Notes under the pieces: generated by a model
Databases searched by the model: none
What the model was told of the DNA's origin: nothing
Seen by the model: only the letters and a program-made list of their open reading frames with translations
Shown: positions 52,326-60,232 of the stretch, one piece after another
Layout of the letters: every line of letters begins with the position of its first letter
Numbering within the stretch: position 1 is the first letter of the stretch
Assembly (NCBI RefSeq): GCF_017355985.1
Contig: NZ_JAFIQU010000014.1
Location: 100,888-164,887, forward strand
Direction: 5' to 3'
Source of the DNA: Arenibaculum pallidiluteum
GTDB lineage: Bacteria > Pseudomonadota > Alphaproteobacteria > Azospirillales > Azospirillaceae
Length of the DNA stretch: 64,000 nucleotides
Program-made: the position numbers and the translations under genes

Positions 52326-53324
52326 ATGGCCTTCTCGATCGAGCCGTACCAGGACGAGGACCAGGACCTGGCCGTGCGCGCGGCCTGGCTCTACTACGTC
52401 GCCTCCCACAACCAGGAGGAGACGGCGGCGATCCTCGGCGTCTCGCGCATCAAGGTGAACCGGCTGCTGGCCCTGGCGCGCGAATCCGGCATCGTCACCA
52501 TCTCCGTCGACCACCGCCTGGCCGCCATGGCCGAGGTGGAGGAGACGATCCGGCGACACCACGGCCTGCGCTTCTGCCTAGCGACGCCGCCGCTGGGGAT
52601 TGCCGAAAGCCCCGGCGGGCCCGGCCTGGCCGAGGCGGCGGACCAGCTCGCGCGACGGGCGGTGGGCGTCGCCGCCGCGCGCTGGCTGCGCGGACGCCTG
52701 CTGGCCGAGGACGACCTCACGGTCGGCGTCGGCTGGGGCCGGACCCTCGCGGCCATGGCCGAGCAGCTTCCCTCGCTGCGCCGGCCCGGCACGCGCTTCG
52801 TCTCTCTGATGGGATCGCTGCCCCGCAACGCCGCCGCGAACCCGTTCGAGGTCGTCCAGCAGCTCGCCGCGCGCACGGGGGGCGAGGGCCATTTCCTTCC
52901 GGTCCCGTTCGTCGCGGATTCCGAGGCCGACCGGCGCGTCCTGATGTCCCAGCGCTTCGTGCAGGAGACGCTGGCGCTGGCCCGGCGCGCGGCCTTCTAC
53001 GTCGTGAGCCTGGGCGAGTGCGACGCCGGCTCCTCGATCTACCGGAACGGGCTGATCACGGAAGGCGATCTCGACGCGCTGCGCCGGGCCGGGGCCGTCG
53101 GCGACACGATCGGGAAGTTCTTCGATGCCGACGGGCGCCTCGTCGAGGCCGACCTGAACGAGCGCACCCTGGCGGTCGATCTGCAGGATCTGCAGCGCCA
53201 CGAGCTGGTGCTGCTCGCCGCCGGCCCCGGCAAGCTTGCGGCGGCCCGCGCCATGCTGGCGAGCGGTCTCGTGGACGGGCTGATCGTCGACGGCGACACG
53301 GCCCTGGCGCTGGTCCGGCGCTGA
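52326..53324 (+). CDS. SorC/DeoR-type sugar-binding transcriptional regulator 2
   Basis: Regulator of 332 residues. HTH at about 20-55 (AWLYYVASHNQEETAAILG, VSRIKVNRLL) and sugar-phosphate domain (about 60-330) with VGVGWGRTLAAMAEQ and GAVGDTIGKFFDADG. It is related to the SorC protein at 27517 (same layout, AWxYYV and KVNRLL/RVNRLL blocks). It most likely binds the operator cluster upstream and an effector such as a sugar phosphate. LsrR belongs to this family too. Kinase and isomerase genes follow. Confidence 0.88.
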   Translation: MAFSIEPYQDEDQDLAVRAAWLYYVASHNQEETAAILGVSRIKVNRLLALARESGIVTISVDHRLAAMAEVEETIRRHHGLRFCLATPPLGIAESPGGPGLAEAADQLARRAVGVAAARWLRGRLLAEDDLTVGVGWGRTLAAMAEQLPSLRRPGTRFVSLMGSLPRNAAANPFEVVQQLAARTGGEGHFLPVPFVADSEADRRVLMSQRFVQETLALARRAAFYVVSLGECDAGSSIYRNGLITEGDLDALRRAGAVGDTIGKFFDADGRLVEADLNERTLAVDLQDLQRHELVLLAAGPGKLAAARAMLASGLVDGLIVDGDTALALVRR

Positions 53325-53328
53325 GGCC

Positions 53329-53352
53329 GAACGGGAACGGGAACGGGAACGG
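53329..53352 (+). repeat. Hexanucleotide repeat (GAACGG)x4
   Basis: Four perfect GAACGG units fill most of the 50-base spacer between the SorC gene and the MtnK-like kinase gene, before the GGGGGAGG ribosome site. Gain or loss of a unit would change spacing by six bases. Confidence 0.85.
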
Positions 53353-53374
53353 GCAGGAAACCGGGGGAGGAATC

Positions 53375-54661
53375 ATGGACGAGACCGTGGCGACGCAGAC
53401 CCGATATCGGGCCATGTCGGACACCCCGCTGCGGCAGTACCTGGCGGGGCTGCCGGAGGTACGTGCGCTGCTGGGCGGCGGACCGGAGGCCTGGACCGTG
53501 CGCGAGGTCGGCGACGGCAACCTGAACCTCGTCTTCATCGTGTCCGGGCCGGCGGGCGGCGTCGCGGTGAAGCAGGCGCTGCCCTATGTCCGGCTGGTCG
53601 GCGAATCCTGGCCGCTGCCGCTGACCCGCGCCTTCTTCGAGCACGAGGCGCTGTCCGAGCAGGCCCGCTGGGTCCCGGACCTGGTGCCCCGCGTCCTGCA
53701 TTTCGACGCGGATCTGGCGCTGATCGTGATGAGCTACCTGACGCCGCACGTGATCCTGCGCAAGGGCCTGATCCACGGCACGCGGTATCCGCGCATGGCG
53801 GAGGACATGGCACGCTTCCTGGCCGAGACGCTGTTCCGGACCTCGGACCTCCATTGCCCCGCGGCGGAGAAGAAGGCGCGCATGGCCCTTTTCTGCGGGA
53901 ACACGGCCCTGTGCCGGATCACCGAGGACCTGGTCTTCACAGACCCCTACCGCGAGGCGCCGCTGAACCGCTGGACGCGGCCCCAGCTCGACGGCGACGC
54001 GGCCGCGCTCAGGGCCGACGGCGATCTGCGCGCGGCGGCGCAGCGCCTGAAGCTGAAGTTTCTGACCTCGGCCGAGGCGCTGGTCCATGGGGACCTGCAC
54101 ACGGGCTCGGTCATGGCGACCGATGCGGACACCCGCGTGATCGACCCGGAATTCGCGTTCTACGGCCCCATGGGCTTCGATGTCGGGGCCTTCCTCGCGA
54201 ACCTCCTGCTCGCCTTCCTGGCGCAGTCCGGCCACGAGGAGCGTCGGGGCGAGCGCGACGACCACCGCGCCTGGCTGCTCGACCAGGTGGAGGCCGTCTG
54301 GACGGGGTTCGAGGCGCGGTTCAGGGAGCTCTGGCTCCGTGTGGGCGGCGGCGATGCCTTCGATCCGGGCCTGTTCGCGGACGAGGGCGGCAGCGCCGCC
54401 CTGGCCGCCGCGCAGGACGCCTACATGGCGGGTCTGCTGGCGGACTCGCTGGGGTTCGCCGGCTGCAAGATGATCCGCCGCATCCTGGGCCTTGCCCATG
54501 TCGAAGACATGGAGAGCATCGCCGACCCGGACCGGCGGGCCGCCTGCGAGCGCCAGGCGCTGGCGCTCGGCCGGTTGCTGGTGGTGCGGGGAGGTGAGCT
54601 CGGCTCCATCCGGGCGGCGCGGCAGGCGGCGGAACGGATCGCGGAGGGCAGGACGCCATGA
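53375..54661 (+). CDS. mtnK: S-methyl-5-thioribose kinase-like (MtnK) kinase
   Basis: Protein of 428 residues with an APH/kinase-like fold. GDGNLNLVF (46-54) is the Gly loop, [19 protein letters not shown] holds the ATP Lys66, HGDLHTGSV (238-246) the catalytic Asp240, and [13 protein letters not shown] (257-269) the metal site. These are MtnK hallmarks; it phosphorylates O1 of 5-methylthioribose or, in DHAP-shunt organisms, 5-deoxyribose. The GGAGG site is strong. The ATG of mtnA overlaps its stop, so they act in order. No other methionine-salvage gene is present, so the natural sugar could differ. Confidence 0.9.
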   Translation: MDETVATQTRYRAMSDTPLRQYLAGLPEVRALLGGGPEAWTVREVGDGNLNLVFIVSGPAGGVAVKQALPYVRLVGESWPLPLTRAFFEHEALSEQARWVPDLVPRVLHFDADLALIVMSYLTPHVILRKGLIHGTRYPRMAEDMARFLAETLFRTSDLHCPAAEKKARMALFCGNTALCRITEDLVFTDPYREAPLNRWTRPQLDGDAAALRADGDLRAAAQRLKLKFLTSAEALVHGDLHTGSVMATDADTRVIDPEFAFYGPMGFDVGAFLANLLLAFLAQSGHEERRGERDDHRAWLLDQVEAVWTGFEARFRELWLRVGGGDAFDPGLFADEGGSAALAAAQDAYMAGLLADSLGFAGCKMIRRILGLAHVEDMESIADPDRRAACERQALALGRLLVVRGGELGSIRAARQAAERIAEGRTP

Positions 54662-55767
54662 GGATCGACGGCAGGCACTACCGCACCATCTGGCCGTCCG
54701 AGGACGGCAGGACGGTGGAGGTGATCGACCAGACGAAGCTCCCGCATGACTTCGGCACCGTCACGCTGCGCGGGCTCGACGATGCGGTCGCGGCGATCCG
54801 GGATATGGTGGTCCGCGGGGCGCCGCTGATCGGGGCCACCGGCGCCTACGGTCTTGCGTTGGCACTGGCCGACGATCCCCGCGACGCGGCGCTGGAGGCC
54901 GCCCATGCGCGCCTGTTCGAGGCGCGGCCGACGGCCGTGAACCTGCGCTGGGGGCTCGAGGAGGTCCGCCGCGCGGTCGCTGGGCTGCCGGAGGCCGAGC
55001 GTGCCACGGCGGCCTTCCGCCGGGCCGCCGAGATCTGCGACGAGGACGTGGAGATCTGCCGCGCCATCGGCCGGCACGGCATGGAGCTGATCGCCGAGGC
55101 CCATGCGCGGGCGGGGCGGTCGCGCCCCGTCAACATCCTGACCCATTGCAACGCCGGCTGGCTCGCCACCGTCGACTGGGGCACGGCCCTCGCGCCGATC
55201 TACATGGCGCACGAGGCGGGGATCCCGGTCCATGTCTGGGTCGACGAGACCCGCCCGCGCAACCAGGGCGCCAGCCTGACCGCCTGGGAGTTGAACCATC
55301 ATGGGGTGCCGCACACCGTAATCCCCGACAATGTCGGCGGGCACCTGATGCAGCACGGCATGGTGGACCTCTGCATCGTCGGTACCGACCGCACCACCGC
55401 GACCGGAGACGTCTGCAACAAGATCGGCACCTATCTGAAGGCGCTGGCGGCGCACGACAACGGCGTGCCGTTCTACGTGGCACTGCCCTCGCCCACCATC
55501 GACTGGGGCATGAGCAACGGGATCCGGGAGATCCCCATCGAGCAGCGCGGCGGCCACGAGGTCTCGCACATCACCGGCCGGACCGCCGATGGCGGGATCG
55601 CGACCGTGATGGTGACGCCGGAAGGCAGCCCCGTGGCGAACTACGCCTTCGACGTGACGCCCGCGCGGCTGGTCACCGGGCTGATCACCGAACGGGGCAC
55701 CTGCCCCGCCTCGCGCGAGGGGCTCTCCCGCCTGTTCCCCGACGGGGCGGCGGCCAGGGCGATCTGA
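54658..55767 (+). CDS. mtnA: Methylthioribose-1-phosphate isomerase-like (MtnA)
   Basis: Aldose-1-phosphate to ketose-1-phosphate isomerase, 369 residues, eIF2B-like fold. Catalytic Cys164 ([12 protein letters not shown]) and Asp244 ([19 protein letters not shown]), the [13 protein letters not shown] loop (53-65) and the late [18 protein letters not shown] segment all match MtnA. Product would be (5-methylthio)ribulose 1-phosphate or 5-deoxyribulose 1-phosphate. A FucA-type aldolase 17 kb upstream could split this to DHAP plus an aldehyde. ATG 54658 overlaps the kinase stop. Confidence 0.92.
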   Translation: MRIDGRHYRTIWPSEDGRTVEVIDQTKLPHDFGTVTLRGLDDAVAAIRDMVVRGAPLIGATGAYGLALALADDPRDAALEAAHARLFEARPTAVNLRWGLEEVRRAVAGLPEAERATAAFRRAAEICDEDVEICRAIGRHGMELIAEAHARAGRSRPVNILTHCNAGWLATVDWGTALAPIYMAHEAGIPVHVWVDETRPRNQGASLTAWELNHHGVPHTVIPDNVGGHLMQHGMVDLCIVGTDRTTATGDVCNKIGTYLKALAAHDNGVPFYVALPSPTIDWGMSNGIREIPIEQRGGHEVSHITGRTADGGIATVMVTPEGSPVANYAFDVTPARLVTGLITERGTCPASREGLSRLFPDGAAARAI

Positions 55768-56152
55768 GGTTCGCCTGAACCCCAGATTGCGACGGGTGCC
55801 GGGAATGGAGCGGTTTCGGATCGCGTGCGCATGCGCCCGGCGCACCGGTCGGAGCGAATGACAATCCCGCCCGGAACCACGGAAGACAGAGACTAAAGTC
55901 TATATAATTACCATTAAGTCTCAATAAAATTCTTGATCGGTGCATATTTATCGTTCAACTAGACACGCACGTCTAAAAAATGTGCGACGGACACGATGAG
56001 TTCGAAACCGAACCCCATCGCAATACCTTGATATTCCTTGGAATGCCCTCGCCGGAGTACTGGCGCAGATCTTGCTCCTCGGCTGGAAGGCCGATTCGGC
56101 TCAGCCATTTGCCGATGCGGCAAAGTGCTTCCGCCACATGGGGAGGATCACG
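55768..56152. promoter_or_regulatory. AT-rich leader of the molybdopterin oxidoreductase
   Basis: The gap is 385 bases; 55880-56040 is far richer in A/T than the surroundings. It holds AGACT-AA-AGTCT (55890-55901), a later ATTAAGTCTC, TAGAC-N6-GTCTA before a run of six A, and a TATAAT-like element near 55902-55908. A regulated promoter with an AGTCT-type operator is likely. The regulator is not in the window. I see no gene in it. Confidence 0.5.
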
Positions 56153-58291
56153 ATGTCGGCGCATGTCAGCGAAACCCGGATCATCAAGGGCGCCTGCCCG
56201 CAGGACTGCCCGGACACCTGCGCGTTCCTCTACCACGTCGAGGATGGGAGGCTCGTCGATGTGACCGGAAATCCGGAGCATCCCATGACGCGCGGCGGTC
56301 TCTGCGTGAAGCTGAAGGACTATGCGGAGCATCACTACAACCCCGGCCGCATCCTCTATCCCATGAGGCGCACGGGGCCGAAGGGCAGCGGGGAGTTCGA
56401 ACGCATCACGTGGGACGAGGCCCTGTCCGAGATCAAGCGGCGCTGGGACGGCATCATCTCGTCATACGGAGCCCAGGCGATCATGCCCCACGCCTATCTC
56501 GGGCATCAGGGCACGCTGAACGGGCTGACCTGCGGCGACGCCTTCTTCAATCGCCTGGGCGCCACCGTCGCCGAGAAGACCTACTGCGAGTCCGGAAGCT
56601 CGACGGCCTGGGTCATGACGGTCGGGCCGACCGGAGGCCTGGATCTCGAGAGCCTTGCCTACGCGAAGTACATCGTCGTGTGGGGCATGAACATGATCAG
56701 CACGAACCTGCACGCCTGGCCCTTCATCCTCGAGGCCCGGCAGAAGGGTGCCAAGATCGTCGTCATCGACCCGGTCAGGACGCGCACCGCCAAGCAGGCC
56801 GACTGGCACATCCCCATCCGGCCCGGGACCGACGCCGCTCTCGCTCTCGGCATGATGAACGTCATCATCGGCGAGGATCTGGTCGACCATGACTATGTCG
56901 CGCGGTACACGCTCGGCTTCGAGGAGCTGAAGGCTCGGGCTGCCGAGTATCCGCCCGAGCTGGTCGCGGAGATAACCGGCGTGCCGGCTGACGACGTCCG
57001 CAAGCTGGCGCGGGAATATGCGGCCACCCAGCCTTCCGCGATCCGCCAAGGCGTGGCGCTCGAAAGAAGCCGCGGCGGCGGGCAGGCCATCCGGGCCATC
57101 ACATGCCTGCCGGCGCTCGTCGGTGCCTGGCGCCACGTCGGCGGCGGCGCCGTCGAGATGCCCATCTGGGAATTCCCGATCAAGTTCGACCGGATCTGCC
57201 GGCCCGACTGGATCAAGCCCGGAACGCGTGTCGTCAACGAGCTCGACCTGGGGGCGGCCCTAACCGGTGAGCTGGCGCTCGACCCGCCGATCAAGTCCCT
57301 GTTCGTCTACAACTCCAACCCGGTCTCCCAGGCGCCGGCCCAATCCAAGATCGTCGCAGGCCTGATGCGGGAGGACCTCTTCACGGTCGTCAGCGAGCTC
57401 TTCGTCACGGACACCGCGCGGTACGCCGATATCCTCCTGCCAGCGACCATGCAGGCCGAGCAGTACGACCTCATGGTCACCTGGGGGCACCTCTACATGA
57501 TGCTGAACCAGCCAGCGATCGCCCCGCCCGGCGAGTGCGTCCCCAACGTTGAGCTCTTCCGCCGCCTTGCCCGGACCATGGGATTCGATGATCCCTATTG
57601 GAAGATGACCGACGACGAGATGCTGACGGAGTTCTACGACTGGGACTCTCCTGCGCTGGAAGGGATCACCCTGGATCTTTTGAAAGGCGAGGGTTTCAAG
57701 CGCCTCAATGTCGGCATGCCCGACCAACGGGCGCCCCATGCCGAGGGGAACTTCAAGACGCCGTCCGGGAAATGCGAGTTCAAGGCGAGCGTCGCCGAGG
57801 GCGGCAACTTCGTGGTTCCGGTCTGGCGCTCGATGTACGAAGCCATGCAGCCCGGAGACCCCGTCGATCCCCTGCCCGACTACATCGCGCCTTATGAGGC
57901 TCCTCAGTCGAATCCCGAGCTCGCCAGGCGCTTTCCGCTCAGCATCGTGTCGCCGAAGCCGCATGCCTTCCTGAACACGCAGTATGGGAACGAGGCGGTC
58001 CAGCAGCGGCGCCAGGGCGAGCAGACGGTGCTCGTCCACCCGAAGGACGCGGCCCAGCGCGGCATCGCCAATGGCGACTTCGTGCGCGTCTTCAACGAGC
58101 GTGGCGCCTTCGAGGGGCGTGCCGAGATCAGCTTCGACGTGATGCCGGGATTGGTCCTGGCCAATGTCGGGTATTGGCCCAGCCTGAACCGGGGCGGCAC
58201 CTCGGTGAACGCCATCAGCGCCGACAGGCATTGCAGTCTCGGGCAGGCCGGAACCTACTCCGACAACCTCGTGGAGGTCGTCCGCGTCTGA
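56153..58291 (+). CDS. Molybdopterin oxidoreductase (DMSO-reductase family) with [4Fe-4S] site
   Basis: Bis-MGD enzyme of 712 residues. The N-terminal iron-sulfur ligands Cys15, Cys19, Cys23 and Cys51 (CPQDCPDTC; GGLCVK) are complete; the MGD domains include VVWGMNMISTNLHAWPF, YNSNPVSQAPAQSKI and the C-terminal PLSIVSPKPHAFLNTQYG and DRHCSLGQAGTYSDN. No Tat signal is seen, so it is probably cytoplasmic. The start at 56153 has GGGGAGG. No electron-transfer or membrane subunit gene is adjacent, so the partner is elsewhere. Substrate unknown. An AT-rich promoter region precedes it. Confidence 0.9.
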   Translation: MSAHVSETRIIKGACPQDCPDTCAFLYHVEDGRLVDVTGNPEHPMTRGGLCVKLKDYAEHHYNPGRILYPMRRTGPKGSGEFERITWDEALSEIKRRWDGIISSYGAQAIMPHAYLGHQGTLNGLTCGDAFFNRLGATVAEKTYCESGSSTAWVMTVGPTGGLDLESLAYAKYIVVWGMNMISTNLHAWPFILEARQKGAKIVVIDPVRTRTAKQADWHIPIRPGTDAALALGMMNVIIGEDLVDHDYVARYTLGFEELKARAAEYPPELVAEITGVPADDVRKLAREYAATQPSAIRQGVALERSRGGGQAIRAITCLPALVGAWRHVGGGAVEMPIWEFPIKFDRICRPDWIKPGTRVVNELDLGAALTGELALDPPIKSLFVYNSNPVSQAPAQSKIVAGLMREDLFTVVSELFVTDTARYADILLPATMQAEQYDLMVTWGHLYMMLNQPAIAPPGECVPNVELFRRLARTMGFDDPYWKMTDDEMLTEFYDWDSPALEGITLDLLKGEGFKRLNVGMPDQRAPHAEGNFKTPSGKCEFKASVAEGGNFVVPVWRSMYEAMQPGDPVDPLPDYIAPYEAPQSNPELARRFPLSIVSPKPHAFLNTQYGNEAVQQRRQGEQTVLVHPKDAAQRGIANGDFVRVFNERGAFEGRAEISFDVMPGLVLANVGYWPSLNRGGTSVNAISADRHCSLGQAGTYSDNLVEVVRV

Positions 58292-58307
58292 TCGGCCCCG
58301 GCGCGAA

Positions 58308-58335
58308 GCCCCGGATCCGCTTCCGGATCCGGGGC
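58308..58335. terminator. Perfect 12-bp stem, CTTC tetraloop, bidirectional terminator
   Basis: The arms 58308-58319 and 58324-58335 pair perfectly around CTTC. It sits between the convergent oxidoreductase gene (ends 58291) and the immunity gene (ends 58355) and would stop both transcripts. Confidence 0.7.
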
Positions 58336-58354
58336 GCGCTTAAGGGCGCTTGCC

Positions 58355-58864
58355 CTAGCTTATGGCATCGAGCTCGGCGAACAGCCCCCGCATGCCGATG
58401 GCCTGGCGCACCTTCGCCGCCTTCGCCTCGAGCACGTGGCGGACCTCCCTGGACCGCCGGCCCTTGCTGCCGATCAGCCGCCAGTCGCACCAGACATCGG
58501 GGCTTCCCAGAATGCTGGCGCAGGCGCGGTTCCGGATCGCCTCGAAGCTCATTTGGCCTTCCGGCTGCAGCTCGTACCTGACGAGGCGGTTGTCGCCCCG
58601 CATCACGCAGCTCCAGATCCGGGCGAGCAGGTTGCTTCCATAATAGCCCCCGCCGTCATGGACATCGACGATGCGCCAGCTCATTCCCGTGACGTCGACG
58701 AGCAGCGCATCTTTGAACTCCTTCTCGCGGATCTCCCCGCGGCTGGACCTCTTGAAGGACTCCGCATCGCCGAACCATGCGAGGTCCTCGCGTCCCGCCT
58801 TGCGGCGCCCGAAATACGGGTGCCGGAACAGCAGGACGGGAGCTTGCGGCTGAGGCTCGGTCAT
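58355..58864 (-). CDS. Putative immunity protein 1 (cognate of the toxin)
   Basis: Protein of 169 residues, no signal peptide, no recognised named family. Overlap of its ATG with the toxin stop (ATGA, 58861-58864), size and cytoplasmic nature fit an immunity protein. Blocks FKDALLVDVTGMSWRIVDV and VLEAKAAKVRQAIGMRGL are shared with the protein at 62098, proving a paralogous pair. The paralogue's lack of a toxin supports the idea of an orphan immunity gene. Function is inferred from context. Confidence 0.72.
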   Translation of the reverse strand: MTEPQPQAPVLLFRHPYFGRRKAGREDLAWFGDAESFKRSSRGEIREKEFKDALLVDVTGMSWRIVDVHDGGGYYGSNLLARIWSCVMRGDNRLVRYELQPEGQMSFEAIRNRACASILGSPDVWCDWRLIGSKGRRSREVRHVLEAKAAKVRQAIGMRGLFAELDAIS

Positions 58865-59757
58865 TGCTCCCTCCCGCCCGTCTCGACGGCCAGGGATCCG
58901 TGGCCGCCCGTAGAAACGGTCGCCGCCTTCGACACATGCGGCGTTCCGTGCCAATACCGGAGCGTGTATCCGAACCTGGGCATTCCGCGCCATTTGTTAT
59001 GAACCCGCATATGAATTTCATCGCTCGGCATCGCCTTGATGTTGAACGGATGGTTCTTAATCGAGTTCGGCACGTATTTCCCCCATCTGTTGTTCGGTAT
59101 CAGCCAATGATGACCGTGCTGTCCTTTTTCCAGCATTCCAAGATTACGCATGTGACGGCTGATGTTATCCCAGTCCGTTGCCCCGCCTTTCCAGATCGGC
59201 CCTAGAAGCGCATAGGCGCCGCCCTTGAGGCCGCCCTTGCCCATGGCCTTGCCGACAGCCTTGGCGAGGGTGCCGGCGACAAAGAGATCCGATGCCGCGA
59301 GTCCGGCATTAAGGGCCGCGCCGAGATAGTTGCCCTCCTGGAAGTCGGCGATGGCCTCCCGGCCCGAGCCCCAGACGGGAATGAAGGACTCGGCGAGGCC
59401 GGGGCGCCCGATCGAGCTGGTGGGGGGCGGAACCTCCGGATCGGCGGGGCCGGGCTCGTCCCCCGACGGTTGCGGCATCGCCAGCGCCACATCCGGCAGC
59501 GCGTCGCTATCCGGCGGCGGCTCCGCCCCTGGCTCGTCCGCGTCCCCAAGGGCGCCGCCGTAGAGCAGCAGGTCGCCGGGCTGGACGAGCTGGAGGTCCC
59601 GACCCGTCCTGATGGAATCGCGATAGGCCTCGTGGGCGGCAGCGTAGGCGGCGGCCCTGGCACCGGGGCCATACTTCGCCGCTTCCAGACGCCTGCGCGC
59701 CATGAATGCATCAATACCCTCGTCTCCGTCGCGACGCGACGGCTGCCTGCCGGTCAT
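58861..59757 (-). CDS. Putative polymorphic toxin with nuclease-like C-terminus
   Basis: Protein of 298 residues. Residues 1-68 are helical (ARAAAYAAAHEAYRDSI); 70-118 form a Pro/Asp/Glu-rich linker; 120-190 resemble a pre-toxin helical region (LAESFIPVWGSGREAIADF, then GLAASDLFVAGTLAKAVGKA); 208-275 is His-rich, with GQHGHHWLIPNNRWGKYVPN, EIHMRVHNKW and RYWHGTPHV. His216, His217, His249, His253 and His270 could build an HNH/His-Me-type metal site. No signal peptide or PAAR domain is seen; a secretion route is unknown. GGAGAG precedes ATG 59757. The gene after it is a likely immunity gene. Confidence 0.7.
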   Translation of the reverse strand: MTGRQPSRRDGDEGIDAFMARRRLEAAKYGPGARAAAYAAAHEAYRDSIRTGRDLQLVQPGDLLLYGGALGDADEPGAEPPPDSDALPDVALAMPQPSGDEPGPADPEVPPPTSSIGRPGLAESFIPVWGSGREAIADFQEGNYLGAALNAGLAASDLFVAGTLAKAVGKAMGKGGLKGGAYALLGPIWKGGATDWDNISRHMRNLGMLEKGQHGHHWLIPNNRWGKYVPNSIKNHPFNIKAMPSDEIHMRVHNKWRGMPRFGYTLRYWHGTPHVSKAATVSTGGHGSLAVETGGREQ

Positions 59758-60232
59758 GCCGAGCTCTCCGATTTTCGTGGGTGCGCGCCGGACCCGGCGC
59801 CCAGCGCACGCATCTCGGCGAGAATGAAATCCTGACCCAAGCAAGGCGGATTCAAAAGAACAAAGAGAGAACTTTCCGCCGGCGCAATATTCGGCTTGCC
59901 GCCTTGAGGCGGGAGCCCAACCGGCTTTCCGGGGTCGCGGCGCCATCCCCGGTCGATGTCTTGCAGGGCCTCGGCCGAGCTCCCGGAGGTGGGGATCGCC
60001 CGGCCCGATGCTTCGGAATAGAGGACGTGCAAAGGAATCGGGGCAGGGGTTTCTGCCCGATGCGCGGGGATCAGGCGGGGCTCAGCCCACTGGATGCCGC
60101 GTCGGCCGATCGGCCTTCACATGCAGCCCTCGCCGGTCCGGCAGATGTCCCCGCGACCGGCCCCCGCGTCCAGCTCCCGGAGGCCAGCCCACGAAGCCGT
60201 CGCCGAGGGAACCGGCCGCCCCTAGCACGCGA
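59758..60232. other. Intergenic region upstream of the toxin
   Basis: This 475-base gap separates the toxin start from the end of the RTX gene; both are on the minus strand. It contains the 70-bp element at 59826-59895. The remaining sequence has no gene I can support. Confidence 0.4.
59826..59895. repeat. 70-bp upstream element, copy A
   Basis: It begins GAAATCCTG and ends ATTCGGC, with the core AAAAGAACAAA and AGAACTTTCCGCC. It matches copy B (62729-62798) at 55 of 70 positions without gaps. It lies 69 bases upstream of the toxin start (minus strand), a promoter-like place. Confidence 0.75.

Noticed and set aside
53375..55767. Complete methionine salvage operon
   Set aside because: Only mtnK and mtnA are present; mtnB, mtnC, mtnD and mtnP are not found in the window.
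58861..59757. Type VI secretion effector assignment
   Set aside because: No PAAR, VgrG, Hcp or adaptor gene and no MIX-type motif in the window; the delivery route stays open.
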